A stretch of DNA of 64,000 bases from Plantago ovata (lineage: Eukaryota; Streptophyta; Magnoliopsida; Lamiales; Plantaginaceae): positions 119,180,880 to 119,244,879 of the forward strand of contig CM051456.1 in assembly GCA_028274465.1 (NCBI GenBank), given 5' to 3'. This document shows positions 50,468 to 62,153 of this stretch, piece after piece. Under the pieces are notes generated by a model. That model searched no databases. It saw only the letters and a list, made by a program, of their open reading frames with translations, and was not told the origin of the DNA. Every line of letters begins with the position of its first letter. Within the stretch, counting starts at the first letter, position 1. A program made the translations under genes and the position numbers.

Positions 50468-53400
50468 ATGGGAGAACCAAAGAAGATCATCATTGATACA
50501 GACCCTGGAATCGGTACTTGTTCATTCATCTCAATTCAACAACTCTCTAAGTACCCTTTTATGTGATTTCTCTTATCCCTTGCTGCTTTTTGATTCAGAT
50601 GATGCCATGGCGATTTTCTTGGCTTTGCAATCACCGGAAATCCAAGTCATTGGACTCACTACTATCTACGGCAATGTCTACACAACCCTCGCCACCAGAA
50701 ATGCTCTGCATTTGGTAAATCCCCATAACTACCTTACCCAATTTCATCTAATCTATGCAATTTATTGTTTCTGAGTGTATTTTTTTCTTCTTCCCAAGTT
50801 TGATTTTGTACATTGAAAGAGCTTGCATTATTATGTGCTAAGACAATGACTTGATCAGTTCACTGACTAAATTCCGGTATAGCATATAGTTAAAGAAAAG
50901 AGTTAATAAGTTCGAGTTTCCAGCATTGGATCTGCTGTAATTATTAAATTATGAATGACTGAATGGGTAGTTTGAAAAAGCTTGCATTTTCTTGTTAGTG
51001 AACTAGTAGTAGTAGTAGTATTAATGTGAGTCCTTAATCAACTCTAGTGTGACAAGAATCATGCTCAACAATTTGGAAAAAAGGATAAATGGAGGGAAGC
51101 ACACTTACACTCATCCGAATTTCACCTGATATTTTCTCACAAGGAGTTGTTGATAAACAGAAGGAAGTACGAGTTATATCTGAGTGTTTGAAGACCTCAT
51201 GTAACCAATTAAATTAATTGTTACTGTCATAATTATTCATTGGTAGAAATAGACATTACTTTCACTTATTGTGGCTAGTGGGAAAAGAGGACTCAAGCAA
51301 TGCAAATGTAGGTGACCCCCTCCCATACATGAACATGAGAAGCTTTTCTGAGGTTCTTTATAACCCAAGTATTGAGAGATGAACGAATAACAAGTGCAAT
51401 TGGATTCTCTTCTTGACCATCTATAAATTGCATTGTGTTACTTGGGTTTGTTATTCATGAGTTTTTATTTTGGTGTGATTTGTGTAAGCTACCTGACTTT
51501 TCAAATTTACATTTTCATGATGCAGCTGGAGGTAGCTGGGAGAACGGATATCCCTGTAGCTGAAGGGTCTCATGTCACGATCAATGTATGTATTATGAAT
51601 ATACAATTGAGTACCTACTAGTTCACTATTGCTTACCGGGATCTTTAAACTGTTTTTACACTTACGTAAGCACACTCGTGTCTGAATTATCTGAGTATCT
51701 GACTCAGTATATAAAAACTAATATGGTATAGTTCTCATGGAAAATATGGAACGAAGAATGTATCTTATCTACAAGGTCACTTACTGAGTTAGTTATTTTA
51801 AGCAGTTAGATTATTCCTAAGATAACAAAAACCAGAAGTGCAGCCCTTGCACCTATGTTTCTGCACCCAGCATTTGATTACTAGTTTACTATATCCCAGT
51901 GTTTGATTCCTGACACCCTCACAAACTAGGTAAACTATGACCATATAAGAACACACTAATAGCAATGCAATGGTTCCGCTTTTACTCACGTTAGTTTGAC
52001 TGTTCAATGACGATAGCGGTTTGTGTTCTTACTGTTAGATTATTTTATTGTCGGAAATTCTGTTACATATGCTTACTGGAGAGCTATTTTAGTCTGGTGT
52101 TTGTATTGAGATTTATAGGCCACTTTCATCTTAAAAGAAAGGTACAAAACTTCGTATTGCTGATTTTGTCCATGGTACTGATGGACTGGGAAACCAAAAC
52201 TTCCCTCCTCCCAAAGGAAAGCCAATAGGGCAGTCTGCAATTGAGTTTCTCACCGAGCAAGCGAGTCTGTATCCAGGGAAGGTTACTGTGGTAGCCTTGG
52301 GGCCTCTAACGAACATTGCACTGGTTAGTTTCTTGTATTAGTATTTAGTCTTCACAGTGGTTTCTCGGATCATGTTGTTATACAATTATGTTATTTATGT
52401 AGGCCGTACAAGTTGATCCTGCATTTGCAAAAAACATTGGACAAATTGTTCTGCTTGGTGGTGCCTTTGCAGTAAATGGAAATGTCAATCCAGCAGCTGA
52501 GGCGAATGTGAGCTACTTAAACTGTTTCAGATATTTGTATGTTGGATCCCTTCATTGACATCTGACATTCTTCTTAACAATCATGCAAGATTTTTGGAGA
52601 TCCTGAAGCTGCAGATATTGTATTCACAAGTGGAGCTGATATTCTTGCCCTTGGGCTAAATGTTACCCATCAAGTTATTTTAAGCGGTATACTTTCTCTT
52701 CATTGTGCTGTTAACATTTTAGAGCCTGTGAAATCTATGAAGTTTCTAACCATCCTATACTAGCGGTCTAGCACATATAGGTTGTGCTTCTATTATTGAC
52801 TGGAAAGACGCCTGGTGCTAGTTTCAGTCTCTTACTACTTGAGTTAAATGGCTCGCTTCTAAGATCCAATTACTAACACTTTTTAGCCCATTCTTTCCAA
52901 CTTCCAAATTGACTTAGGTGAGCTGTACATGGCGTAATGAATTGTCAGAACTGGAATCTGAGTTGCTTTAAGTCTATGAGACATAAATCGATACTAATGT
53001 TTACAAAACTCACTTGAAACACATCCGACATATACCTGACAAATTCCTCCTTTTGAGTATCATAATGGTGCCTACTCGGAAAATAGGGACTTTTGTAGTG
53101 GTTTATATAGTGTCTGGGGAACTTTTTCTAGTTATATTCCTACTGAACTAAACCTGTGCATGGTTATAGTATAGATAATCTCTGGAATAGAAGGATCTTT
53201 TGATTTTATAACTTGCATCATCTCGTTTTAGAGTGGAATATATTTATACTGGACTGAACAGAATCAACAGTACTGCTACTTCTGTAAAGGACACATATAA
53301 TCCATGATGAAGTCATGAAGTATGCGGGTTTTTTTTGTTTTTTTTTATTGGTTGCCAAAATAGAAAGGAAAAGGAATATTTATTCACATTTCATATTTTG

Positions 53401-54123
53401 CATTTATGTACAGATGCTGATCGAGAGAAACTGGCTGAATCAAAGGGCAAGTATGCAGAGTATTTATGCAAGATCTTAGACGTGTACTTTTCATATCACC
53501 GCGACGCATACAGCACAAAAGGTTTTTCTACTGGACTAGGAATCAGCTGTAAGGCCAAGTCACAAATGTTTACTAACGTCAGCATGTTTCTATGTATCAT
53601 AATGCAGGCGTCTACCTTCACGACCCACTCACCCTTCTTGCTGCTGTTGATCCTTCGTTGGTAACTTATGTAGAAGGTGCTGTACGTGTCCAGACAGTTG
53701 GTATCACCAGGGGTCTAACATTATTCTATAACAAACAGAAAAGGTAGAATCTTTACTTTACCCCGTGTAAATAAATCATTACTGCTTAATGTTTGAACTG
53801 TTGTCAGCAAAATGTGTGCTAGTTGGCTAAGGAATTGCAGTTTTTGTGAAATATTTTATCTTTACTCAAATCCTCTTTGTTTTCATCTTTCTCCATTTCA
53901 TTAATAAGCCGCTACCCCCCCCCCCCACCACCACCAACACTTTTTTCGTTTAATAATGTGTGTGTGTGTGTGTGTGTGTGTGTGACATTTCTAACTTTGA
54001 TTGTGTGAAACAAGGTTTGCGGAAATGACAGAATGGACAGATAAACCATCAGTGAAGGTTGCAGTTACTGTTGATGCTCCTGCAGTAATGAAACTGGTCA
54101 TGGAGAGGCTCATGAACTCGTAA
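50468..54123 (+). CDS. URH1: Uridine/ribonucleoside hydrolase (URH1-type nucleosidase)
   Basis: Cytosolic N-ribohydrolase of pyrimidine/purine catabolism: splits uridine (and inosine or xanthosine) into base and ribose. Nine exons: 50468-50513, 50599-50714, 51526-51585, 52138-52323, 52403-52507, 52590-52686, 53414-53521, 53608-53743, 54015-54123. They join in frame to 320 residues, the family length. MGEPKKIIIDTDPGIDDAMA carries the DxDxxxDD Ca2+ site (split by intron 1). GLTTIYGNV, FVHGTDGLGNQNFP, VVALGPLTNIALA, IVLLGGAF, GNVNPAAEANIFGDPEAA and GVYLHDPL are all conserved. Exon 4 start was set at 52138 (AAAG before GGTACAAAAC) to keep KGTKLRIADF; a downstream AG two codons on would lose KG. 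All introns are GT-AG. Intact, no sign of decay. Confidence 0.94.
53917..53985. repeat. Microsatellite block in URH1 intron 8
   Basis: Poly-C followed by (CCA)n, then (TG)n of about 14 repeats at 53957-53985. Likely length-polymorphic. Confidence 0.8.
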
Positions 54124-54510
54124 CATCTTTCTTTGATGCAAACTATACATTACTTGAACTGCTTTTCACCTGGAAAACTTCACCTGGGGCATTCCATGTA
54201 GCAGAACTGCGTACAGAGACTGCGGAGGATAATGCTATCCTCCGTGTTCTTCCATTATGATCTACGGAGTTTATTATGTTGCTGAGAACATGTGTCTTTA
54301 TCAATTGTTGATTTCTCTTTATTCGACAGTGCAACTATATGTATGAAGTCCTCAAGTCTCTGTGATTTATCCTCCATCATTAAGCTCATAGTTCAACTAG
54401 TGACCTAGTTGGTGAAGTTAACGCCCCAAATGCCATCCTTGCCTTGAATGTTGGTTTTTGGATCATCAGTTGTTTTAAACGAATAGTGTTGATTTCATAC
54501 TGAATATTTA

Positions 54511-54650
54511 CTACTCCCTCCATCTACCAACAATCTTCCCATTTTTAAATTGGCTTTTTTAGGTCCAGTTTGACCTCATATAAATTTTAAACCGTACCGA
54601 AAAAATAAATAACGGCGTTATATTATGAAAGTATAATATTATAGAAGTCT
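54511..54650. mobile_element. Left half of a Stowaway-type MITE
   Basis: Starts TACTCCCTCCATCTACCAAC, with GGTCCAGTTTGACCTCATAT and GTTATATTATGAAAGTATAA, as in the 17-kb and 57.8-kb elements. The complementary right half is absent and the next block is a tandem repeat. Confidence 0.65.
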
Positions 54651-54734
54651 TTGGAGAAGTATGATGTAAGTATAATAAAGAAATTATATTTATGACATTA
54701 TCTTTGAAGAAAATAGTTGAGGAACTATAATTGC

Positions 54735-55255
54735 AGTTGTAGAAGTCTTTTGATGACTGATCGTAAATCTTCAATCTTTTTTGGTTGTAGTCAAGCAGTT
54801 GTTTTGTTGTTAGATTGTAACCATAAGGTCTTCTAATGGCGAAGTCTTTCGATGACTAACCGTAAATCTTCAATCTTCAATATTTCTTTGGTTGTAGTCA
54901 ATTACCAGTTTGTTGTTAGAACACAAATGTAATCAGAAGGTCTTTTGATTGTGAAGTATTTTGATAACTAATCGTAAATCTGACTATTATGATGTCATTG
55001 ACGAGACCCTTACCCTATCTGCGGACCATCGAGGATCGAGTGGTAATCTTCAATCTTTGTTTACTGTAGCCAAGCAGATGCGAATGTGACCAAAAGGTAT
55101 TATGATGGTGAAGTCTTTTCATGACTGACCGTAAATCTTCAACATTCCTTCAGTTGTAGCCAAGCAATTCGTTGTTAGAACGAGATTGTAATCGGAAGTT
55201 CTGATGGTTGTAGACAAGCAGCTCTTTGTTAGAACGCAACCGTAACCAGAAAAAA
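54735..55255. repeat. Degenerate about 110-130-bp tandem repeats
   Basis: Four to five units share GAAGTCTTTTGATGACTGA, CGTAAATCTTCAATCTT, GGTTGTAGTCAAGCAG, TTGTTGTTAGAAC and GTAACCATAAGGTCTT. The block fills the gap between the broken MITE and the NOP58 promoter duplicate. Confidence 0.75.
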
Positions 55256-55357
55256 AGTGCCCAACATTTTGTACTTTGTATCCTAATATAATTTTAACTC
55301 TACCTATTTTATAATATTATTAATAGTATATATATAATAGTACTAAGCGATTTCAAA

Positions 55358-55636
55358 ATGTTTTTATAATTATGCTTCTCTTGTGCTTGCGCTTTTATAT
55401 TTTCTTAAACAATTTGATGAAATTGTCCTTGTTCCCTAAAACCTCCTAGTTATAAATATCAGAGTCTTAAACCCTAATTCCTTTCCGTCTACTCTCTTCT
55501 GAGCTTCTCGCCGCTTCTTCTGAAACCGCTGCTATCAAATTGGAACGACAAGCAGAAGAAGGTTAATTAATTGTGTCCGATTATATCTTCTCTTATTAGT
55601 TGGTTTCTCATTTCTCCACTTTGTGATCAATTGAAA
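55358..55636 (+). promoter_or_regulatory. Detached copy of the NOP58 promoter and 5' leader
   Basis: Nearly identical to 63000-63296, which directly precedes the NOP58 ATG: shared TATAAATATCAGAGTCTT, TTAAACCCTAA telo-box, CTACTCTCTTCTGAGC leader and AATTGGAACGACAAGCAG, then an intron-like GGTTAATTAATTGTGTCC. Homology stops after TCAATTGAAA, just before the sequence that holds the NOP58 ATG. No NOP58 coding sequence follows here, so this is a promoter/leader without its gene. An F-box relic lies 600 bp downstream in the same orientation. Confidence 0.85.
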
Positions 55637-57668
55637 ATATAATATTGTTAGAGATGTGGGCCTATTTATAATACTGTATATGAGGAAAAGTAGTTATTTG
55701 TAATGGGTGATTATATTTAGCATTTATTTATCTAATTTTCCTTTCTTTTTTTTAAAAAAAATAATAAAGGAGAAAAAAAATGCTAAATTGAAAAAAAAAA
55801 AGAAATTGAGAGAGTTAGCTACGATCTCTCCTGATAATTAGATGTTAATAAAATTCCAAATCGAATTAATTTATATCAATTCACATTCACGGTTTTTCAA
55901 ACGAATAAAGTGTCCTAGAATGATTATAACACGTAATTAATGGCTTTGCTATATATTACATAGTGTCCTACTAGCTAGCCTCCATGAAGCTACAAAATAT
56001 TTTGAGTTCAATAAACTATATAAAGCTGGAATCGAACTTAGTGTTTGTTGGATTTTCTTTCTGCAGCTGGTTGGGTTTAATTTGTTGATCGATCGAGGAT
56101 GGATAGAAATTGGTCAAAGGCTTTAGATGGCATCGTAATTGTGTACGCTCTTTACCGTGTGTACCCTAGTCTAAAGAGATGGTGGAATACTCCATCCTTA
56201 CCACCACCCGAAGTCAAACCACCCTACAGGTTCCGCGGTTGTCAACGACGATGGGCATCCGATCTCACAACTCCACTCTACAAAATATCCGCACTGCCAC
56301 CCGATCTTGTCATCTGACATATTGTGTCGTCTCCCTGTCAAATCCATCATCCGGTTCAAGTCCGTCTATAGAGATGGAGAACCGTCTTAAACAACCCACT
56401 GTTCATTAACATGCAGTTTGATCAAACTTCGAAAACCTTATCAAGGGACTCTTTTATTTGTATGACTAATGGTGATTGGACGTCACACATACTAGCCTAT
56501 GCTCCGCGGTTCAAAAAGGATGGCAACTCTCAGGATTCCGGGAAACAGGTCCAATCAGAATTGTTGTGGGATCATCCAAAGGGTGGGTCTGTATAGCTGA
56601 TAACCCATGTTTTCGGGATTTCGTCATAATAAACCCTGGCATGCAGTGTGCACTATATTTAAATAATTTAATGCCCTATCCCGGGATTGCAGTCCCGACA
56701 AGTTGGGAAGAGTCAATATAATTGCAGGCTTCGGATATGACGAGTATCATGATGATTTGAAAATTTTGAAAAACGAGCAGCCACATGGCACCTCAAATTT
56801 AAGGTACGTACGTATGGATTCTCGTTCGCTCCATGCATGTGGATTTCTAGTACTTACTTAAAGGAGTCTTTTTTTTTTTTTTTTTTTCCCCTCTTAATTG
56901 AAGTTCTTTAATTTGTTGTATTAGTATACCGGACTGCTAGTCATATTTGCTGTCTTACCCTTACCTTTATATTGATATGAACTCATGATAAATTGAAATT
57001 ATAACATGATTGAGGGTGATAGAACATAGAATTATACATGAAGTTGTTGTTGAGGTTGGAGAATTTTAATTAGATGCTAATTATAGTGAATCCTAAGGGT
57101 GTCGCAGTACGTAAGTACATACTACTATAACTAACAGGAGAGTATTCATTAATCTTATTGAGTTTGACCTTATGACATTGTTAAGGACTTAATTAATTAA
57201 GGCAGAAGACCAAACCATATCTATTAATGCCATGTTTAATTCATTAAGAAAGAAACTCAAATATTTTGTTCATATCAATTTGATTAATTAGGTAATATTA
57301 TAAACTTATAAACAGAAAATTACATATATATATATAAAAGTGCTAGTGTAGAGCACCCTCTTACAAAAACAACCACTTTAAAAAATATGTTACAAATAAG
57401 ACCATTCTATTTTCTTGGTCCTCTAAATCTATCAAGTGGTTTTTACTTTTTTGGTATAGTGGACTTCAAAATATCGCTACAATGATTTTAATAACATATT
57501 TGACATTCATTAGTGTTAAATAATTACTAATTACTTAGTTTTAACATTTTTATACCAAAATCAATATAATTTCACTCGAAACTAGCTAAAAATGACTGCA
57601 AATAGCTGTTAATTTATATTTTAGCTGAAATTAACCGTTGAAACTAGCTAAAAATGACTTAGAATTTA

Positions 57669-57924
57669 CTCCCTCCATTTTCTCAAAAGCTTTCTGGTTT
57701 GACTTTTTTCGGTCAACAGGTTTCAACTTTGACTCCCGATTACTCTCAAACTATGATGATAAAGTATGTAACGAAATTATATTATGAAAATTTAGGTTTT
57801 ATATTTTCATAATATAATTTCCTTACATACTTTATCATTATAGTTTAAGATTAATCGGGAGTCAAAGTTGGAAGCTGTTGACGAAAAAAGTCAAATCAAG
57901 AAACTTCTGAGAGAACGGAGGCAG
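57669..57924. mobile_element. Stowaway-type MITE in F-box pseudogene intron
   Basis: Ends CTCCCTCCATTTTCTCAAAA and CTTCTGAGAGAACGGAGGCAG with flanking TA (57667-57668, 57925-57926). The arms TCAACTTTGACTCCCGATTA and TAATCGGGAGTCAAAGTTGG pair. Confidence 0.85.
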
Positions 57925-57930
57925 TATAAA

Positions 57931-58335
57931 ACTAGCATTTTTGTTGCTGAAACTAGCACCTGTGATGCTGGCACTAATGAAACTAGCATTTGTGTTGCTG
58001 AAACTAGCACATGTGATGCTGAAAATAACGAAAATAGCTTTTTGTGTTGTCAAAATTAATGAAACTAGCATTTTTTTTGTCGAAACTAATATTTTTTTGC
58101 TGAAACTAGCACTTATGATGCTGAAACTAATGAAAAGCTTGATGTTGAAAACTAGCAGTTATGATGTTGAAACTAATGAAATTAGCATTTTTGTTGATGA
58201 AACTAACATTTTTGTTGATGAAACTAGTATTTTTGTTGATGAAACTAGCATTTTTGTTGATGAAACTAGCAATTATGATGGTGAAACTAATGAAACTAGC
58301 ATTTTTGTTGCTGAAACTAATGAAAATAATTATTT
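57931..58335. repeat. 21-bp minisatellite (GATGAAACTAGCATTTTTGTT)
   Basis: Units of 21 bp with a variant 39-bp form containing ACTTATGATGCTGAAACTAAT. Because 21 is a multiple of three it stays open and simulates a VDETSIF peptide repeat. Related words (GAAACTAGCTAAAAATGACT) occur on the left at 57577-57655, so this is part of a larger repeat or transposon body. Confidence 0.8.
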
Positions 58336-58820
58336 ATATTGTTATAATTTTAGTTTTCATATTTTCATTTGTTTTAGTTTTAGCATAAATAAGTTTTTAG
58401 AGTGAATTTGATCATTATATAGTTAGTTTCAATGAAAAATAAAATCAACAACTAGTTTCAATGGTTCATTTCAGGAAAATCATAAAATTAACAGTTAGTT
58501 TCAACTAATTTCAGCTACTTTCAGTCATTTTTTAGCTAGTTCCAGTCATTTTTTTAAACTAGTTTTTCAGTGAAAATAATGATTTATATTTTTATAATTT
58601 TAGTTTTCATATTTTTATTTGTTTTAGTTTAGCATAAATAAGCTTTTTTAGAGTGAATTTAATCATTATATAGTTAGTTTCAGTGCAAAATAAAATAAAT
58701 AAAATCAACAACTTGTTTCAACGGTTAATTTCAGGAAAAATATAAAATTGACAGTTAGTTTCAGCTAGTTTCAGTCATTTTGTTTTGCTAGTTTCAGTCA
58801 TTTTTTGCTAGTTTCATCTA
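58319..58820. repeat. About 251-bp tandem duplication
   Basis: 58319-58570 and 58571-58820 share AAAATAATNATTTATATT, ATAATTTTAGTTTTCATATT, ATCATTATATAGTTAGTTTC and CATAAAATTNACAGTTAGTT. AGTTTCAGTCATTTTTTAGC words follow, the complement of the minisatellite words to the left. Confidence 0.75.
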
Positions 58821-59569
58821 GTATCGGCTAGTTTCGGTGACTGAAACTAGCTTTCGGATTTTAAATCTTTATTAAATCTACTCTAGCGAGTTTTTGAAAT
58901 CCGGATCTACTGTAGCGAACTTTTTGTAATTGTTTTTTGAAGGTCATTGTTTTTGTAATTAATATTGCTTAGTGGTTATATGTATTTTTCCCTATTATAA
59001 ATAAGTTCAGCTTCTGGAGCTTATAAGCTAGCTGATAAGCTAACGCTAAACAGAGCCTATGTTATTTTTATCTGAAATCTTATTAATTCAATTATGTTTG
59101 AATTCACTCAATCAAGTTCAATTTTGTTCAAATTTACTTCATTGTTAGTTGTACTACAAATAAATTATCGTCTGTTCTTATTTCGGGTCAATTTCATTCA
59201 GTTCAGTTATATTCAATTACGTCCGATTCTACATAACAATTAATAATTTTTAAGTTGGTTGTATGATATTTTAATTGAATTCTTTTAACTAAGTACTCTA
59301 GAGCATCGTATATATGCATAATTTATATTCTGCTCCTATTTATTTCTTTGTATGTATGTATGTATGTATTTATATATACAATTGCATTGTCATTAATGAG
59401 CTGTTATTTGGTTTTTAGGTTCTCCGAGATCAAAATCTACTCCTTTCGTTCTAGATCATGGAAATCAATCTACAGTTCAAAGAATATTAAACCCACAAGC
59501 AAAGTTCCACTGGCTATGTTGGGGAGTTATCTTTATTGGAAATCGAGTGCAAAATATAAGAACTACGAT

Positions 59570-59940
59570 ATGAATTTTTTTGTATTATCATATTGGTCTA
59601 AAACAGAGCATGGCATACACATTGAGAACATGGCATACAGATTTAGAACATGGCATGTTCTACTGTGAACATAGGCAATATGGTTGAAAACATAGAGCTC
59701 TAAGAACATGGGAGGTATTGCATGGAACATAACTAATACTTATTGAAACATAGAATATACTTTTGCAGGTTATTTTCATCATGAATTTTTTGTATTATCA
59801 TATTGGTCTGAAACAGAGCATGGCATAAACATTGAGAACATGGCATACAGATTCAGAACATGGCATGTTCTATTGTGAACATTGGCAATATGGCTGAAAA
59901 CATAGAGCACTAAGAACATAGGAGGTATTGCATGGAACAA
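59570..59940. repeat. Direct duplication of GAACATGGCAT-rich sequence
   Basis: 59570-59730 and 59781-59940 (offset 211) share ATGAATTTTTTGTATTATCA, then GAGCATGGCAT(A)CACATTGAGAAC and TAGAACATGGCATGTTCTAC. They lie in what would be the first coding intron of the minus-strand FAR1-like fragment. Confidence 0.8.
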
Positions 59941-60022
59941 AGCATATGAATGATATAAAACATAGATAAAGTTTGCCAGAACATAGAAAACGTTTAACAA
60001 CAACAGAAATCAACCTATATAC

Positions 60023-60158
60023 CTGTTTTTGAAGTCGTTGTGGTTGCAACAATGGTGGTAACATGAATTGAAGCATCAGGAACATGTTCATCATCCCGAA
60101 CAACAGGTTCACTATCCCCAGCAACATGTTCTTCACGATTTGATGCACAATCAAACAT
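60023..60158 (-). pseudogene. FAR1-related sequence (FRS)-like first coding exon, rest of gene missing
   Basis: On the minus strand, after TTGTTGTTAG, ATG at 60158 opens MFDCASNREEHVAGDSEPVV and DDEHVPDASIHVTTIVATTT, ending at a GTATATAGG donor (60022). An upstream C/T-rich leader (60470-60341 on the minus strand) and a leader intron fit a plant gene 5' end. The acidic first exon reminds me of MULE-transposase-derived FAR1-RELATED genes; that assignment is from memory and weak. No WRKY-GCM1 zinc finger or MULE domain follows; the fragment runs into the F-box relic at about 59570. It is therefore a truncated gene, whatever its family. Confidence 0.45.
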
Positions 60159-60939
60159 CTAACAACAAATACAACAAATCAAGTATAAATTTAACATAAT
60201 TGAATTATATATACGCCGATCTATCAGTTTTAAGCAGCTTGCAACCACAAACAATGAGAACGATGAGCGTATGGGATGAATCATGTACATATGAGCTTTT
60301 TTAACAATGAGAACGATGAACGTGACCTGTACAGAAGCTACGTAGTCGATTGGTGGTGATTCGGCGGCGGAACGGCGCTGATTGGTGGTGAATCGGCGGC
60401 AAAACGGAGCTTGGCGGCGGTTTCTCTCTCTAGGGCTCTGTTTTCTCTCTCTACAGAATAATCGCGATGATGATGAATGACCGTGTTTCTGTATTAATAT
60501 ATGATATATATATATGATCCATATTTTATATAATCCGTTTTTTTACCCGGTTTCTAGCTTTTTAATTGGGTTGTGGTTGTTTTAGAAGGTAGTAGTAGTT
60601 GTGTTGGGGTTGATTTATAATTATGATAAATTGGTCTCTAGGGTCTCTTTTTAAGTATGGTCTCTCATGAGACTCACTCATTAAATTACTCCCGTTGTAA
60701 ACTAGTTTAATTTAGCCGGAAAGTTTTCGTTGCTTTAATTTGTAACCGTCGTCGTGGAAAGAAAGTTCTCGACCTAACAAAAAAGTTCAATTTACCTTCA
60801 ATTTCATCCAGCCATTATAAAAACTCCTTCTCTTTCAATTTGACCCTCTCTTTCACTTTCATCTGCTACCAACGAGAAACCCTAACCACCAGTTTTACAA
60901 TTCATTCATACTCTACGAATCAATCGTTTCGTTTCGTTC

Positions 60940-61110
60940 ATGTATAATGGTAGGATGGAGATCCATTATTGTAATGGCAGTGGGATACGGCCTCTGTACT
61001 ACGGCCAGAGTAGTAGTGGAAGCGTGCGAAGAACTGTTCAGAACCGGCCTTATTACATTGCTGAGGCTCCAGCTTGCGTCCTACACTACACGTGTCCTGG
61101 AAAGTGCCAG
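60940..61110 (+). CDS. Orphan first exon MYNGRMEIHYCNG, copy 1
   Basis: ATG after a plausible plant leader (CCATTATAAAAACTCC TATA-type box about 105 bp upstream, then AACCCTAACC). It reads MYNGRMEIHYCNGSGIRPLY to CPGKCQ and then runs directly into the next repeat unit (GGAACGGCG), so anything after CQG is out of its original context. I do not recognise the family. No later exon is present. Confidence 0.35.
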
Positions 61111-61691
61111 GGAACGGCGCTGATTGGTGGTGAATCGGCGGTGAAACGGAGCTTGGCGGCGGTTTCTCTCTCTAGGGCTCTATTTTCTCTCTCTACAAAA
61201 TAATCGCGATGATGATGATGAATGACCGTGTTTCTGTGTTAATATATGGTATATATAGGATCCATATTTTATAACCCGTTTTTGACCCGGTTTCTAGCTT
61301 TTTAGTTGGGTTGTGGTTGTTTTAGAAGGTAGTAGTTGTGTTGGGGTTGATTTATAATTGTGATAAATTGGTCTCTAGAATCTCTTTTTAAGTATGGTCT
61401 CTCATGAGACTCACTCATTAAATTATTCCCGTTGTAAACTAGTTTAATTTAGCCGGAAAGTTTTCGTTGCTTTAATTTGTAACCGTCGTCGTGGAAAGAA
61501 AGTTTTGGACCTAACAAAAAAGTTCAATTTACCTTCAATTTCATTCAGCCATTATAAAAACTCCTTCTCTTTCAATTTGACCCTCTATTTCACTTTCATC
61601 TGCTACCAACGAGAAACCCTAACCACCAGTTTTACAATTCATTCATACTTTACTAATCAATACTCTACTAATCAATCGTTTCGTTTCGTTC

Positions 61692-61862
61692 ATGTATAAT
61701 GGTAGGATGGAGATCCATTATTGTAATGGCAGTGGGATACGACCTCTGTACTACGGCCGGAGTAGTAGTGGAAGCGTGCAAAGAACTGTTCAGAACCGGC
61801 CTTATTACATTGTTGAGGCTCCAGCTTGCGTCCTACACTACACGTGTCCTGGAAAGTGCCAG
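61692..61862 (+). CDS. Orphan first exon MYNGRMEIHYCNG, copy 2
   Basis: Second copy, 752 bp on, with three amino-acid changes over the shared 57 residues and no stop; the leader has a short insertion (TACTAATCAA). Retained frame in both copies suggests recent duplication or some constraint. Confidence 0.35.
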
Positions 61863-62153
61863 GGAACGACGCTGATTGGTGGTGAATTGGCGGCGAAACG
61901 GAGCTTGGCGGCGGTTTCTCTCTCTAGCTAGGGCTTTGTTTTCTCTCTCCATCGCGATGATGATGATGAATGACCGTGTTTCTGTGTTAATATATGGTAT
62001 ATATAGGATCCATATTTTATAACCCGTTTTTTGACCCGGTTTCTAGCTTTTTAGTTGGGTTGTGGTTGTTTTAGAAGGTAGTAGTTGTTTTGGGGTTGAT
62101 TTATAATTGTGATAAATTGGTCTCTAGGGTCTCTTTTTATCTCTTTTTAAGTA

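Larger units (their letters stand above)
56270..59569 (+). pseudogene. F-box/FBA-type protein pseudogene
   Basis: F-box proteins are substrate adaptors of SCF ubiquitin ligases. Fragments in order: HPILSSDILCRLPVKSIIRF (F-box, 56300s), WRTVLNNPLFINMQF, then DSFICMTNGDWTSHILAYAP, then GPIRIVVGSSKGWVCIADNP with FRDFVIINP, then VNIIAGFGYDEYHDDLKI. These lie in at least four different frames, so the gene is dead. After TTAAG (56803) a GTACGT donor opens; the matching TTTTTAG acceptor at 59418 is followed by FSEIKIYSFRSRSWKSI and LAMLGSYLYWKSS, the F-box-associated domain, which restores the order. The 2.6-kb intron is filled with a MITE and tandem repeats. Homology ends near 59569 where FAR1-type intron repeats begin. 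Confidence 0.75.
60343..62150. repeat. About 750-bp tandem repeat, 2.4 units: divergent promoter with two first exons
   Basis: GGAACGGCGCTGATTGGTGG starts the units at 60369, 61111 and 61863 (offsets 742 and 752). Each unit holds, on the minus strand, the FAR1-like 5' leader (GAGAGAAACCGCCGCCAAGC), a 300-bp AT-rich middle, and on the plus strand a leader (GAGAAACCCTAACCACCAG) with an ATG exon. The third unit stops at the TIR element at 62154. Confidence 0.85.

Noticed and set aside
57931..58335. CRISPR-like regular repeats
   Set aside because: Units are contiguous with no unique spacers and the genome is eukaryotic.
57941..58405. 154-codon open frame of VDETSIF-like repeats
   Set aside because: Arises from a 21-bp minisatellite inside a pseudogene intron; no promoter, domain or non-repetitive coding part.
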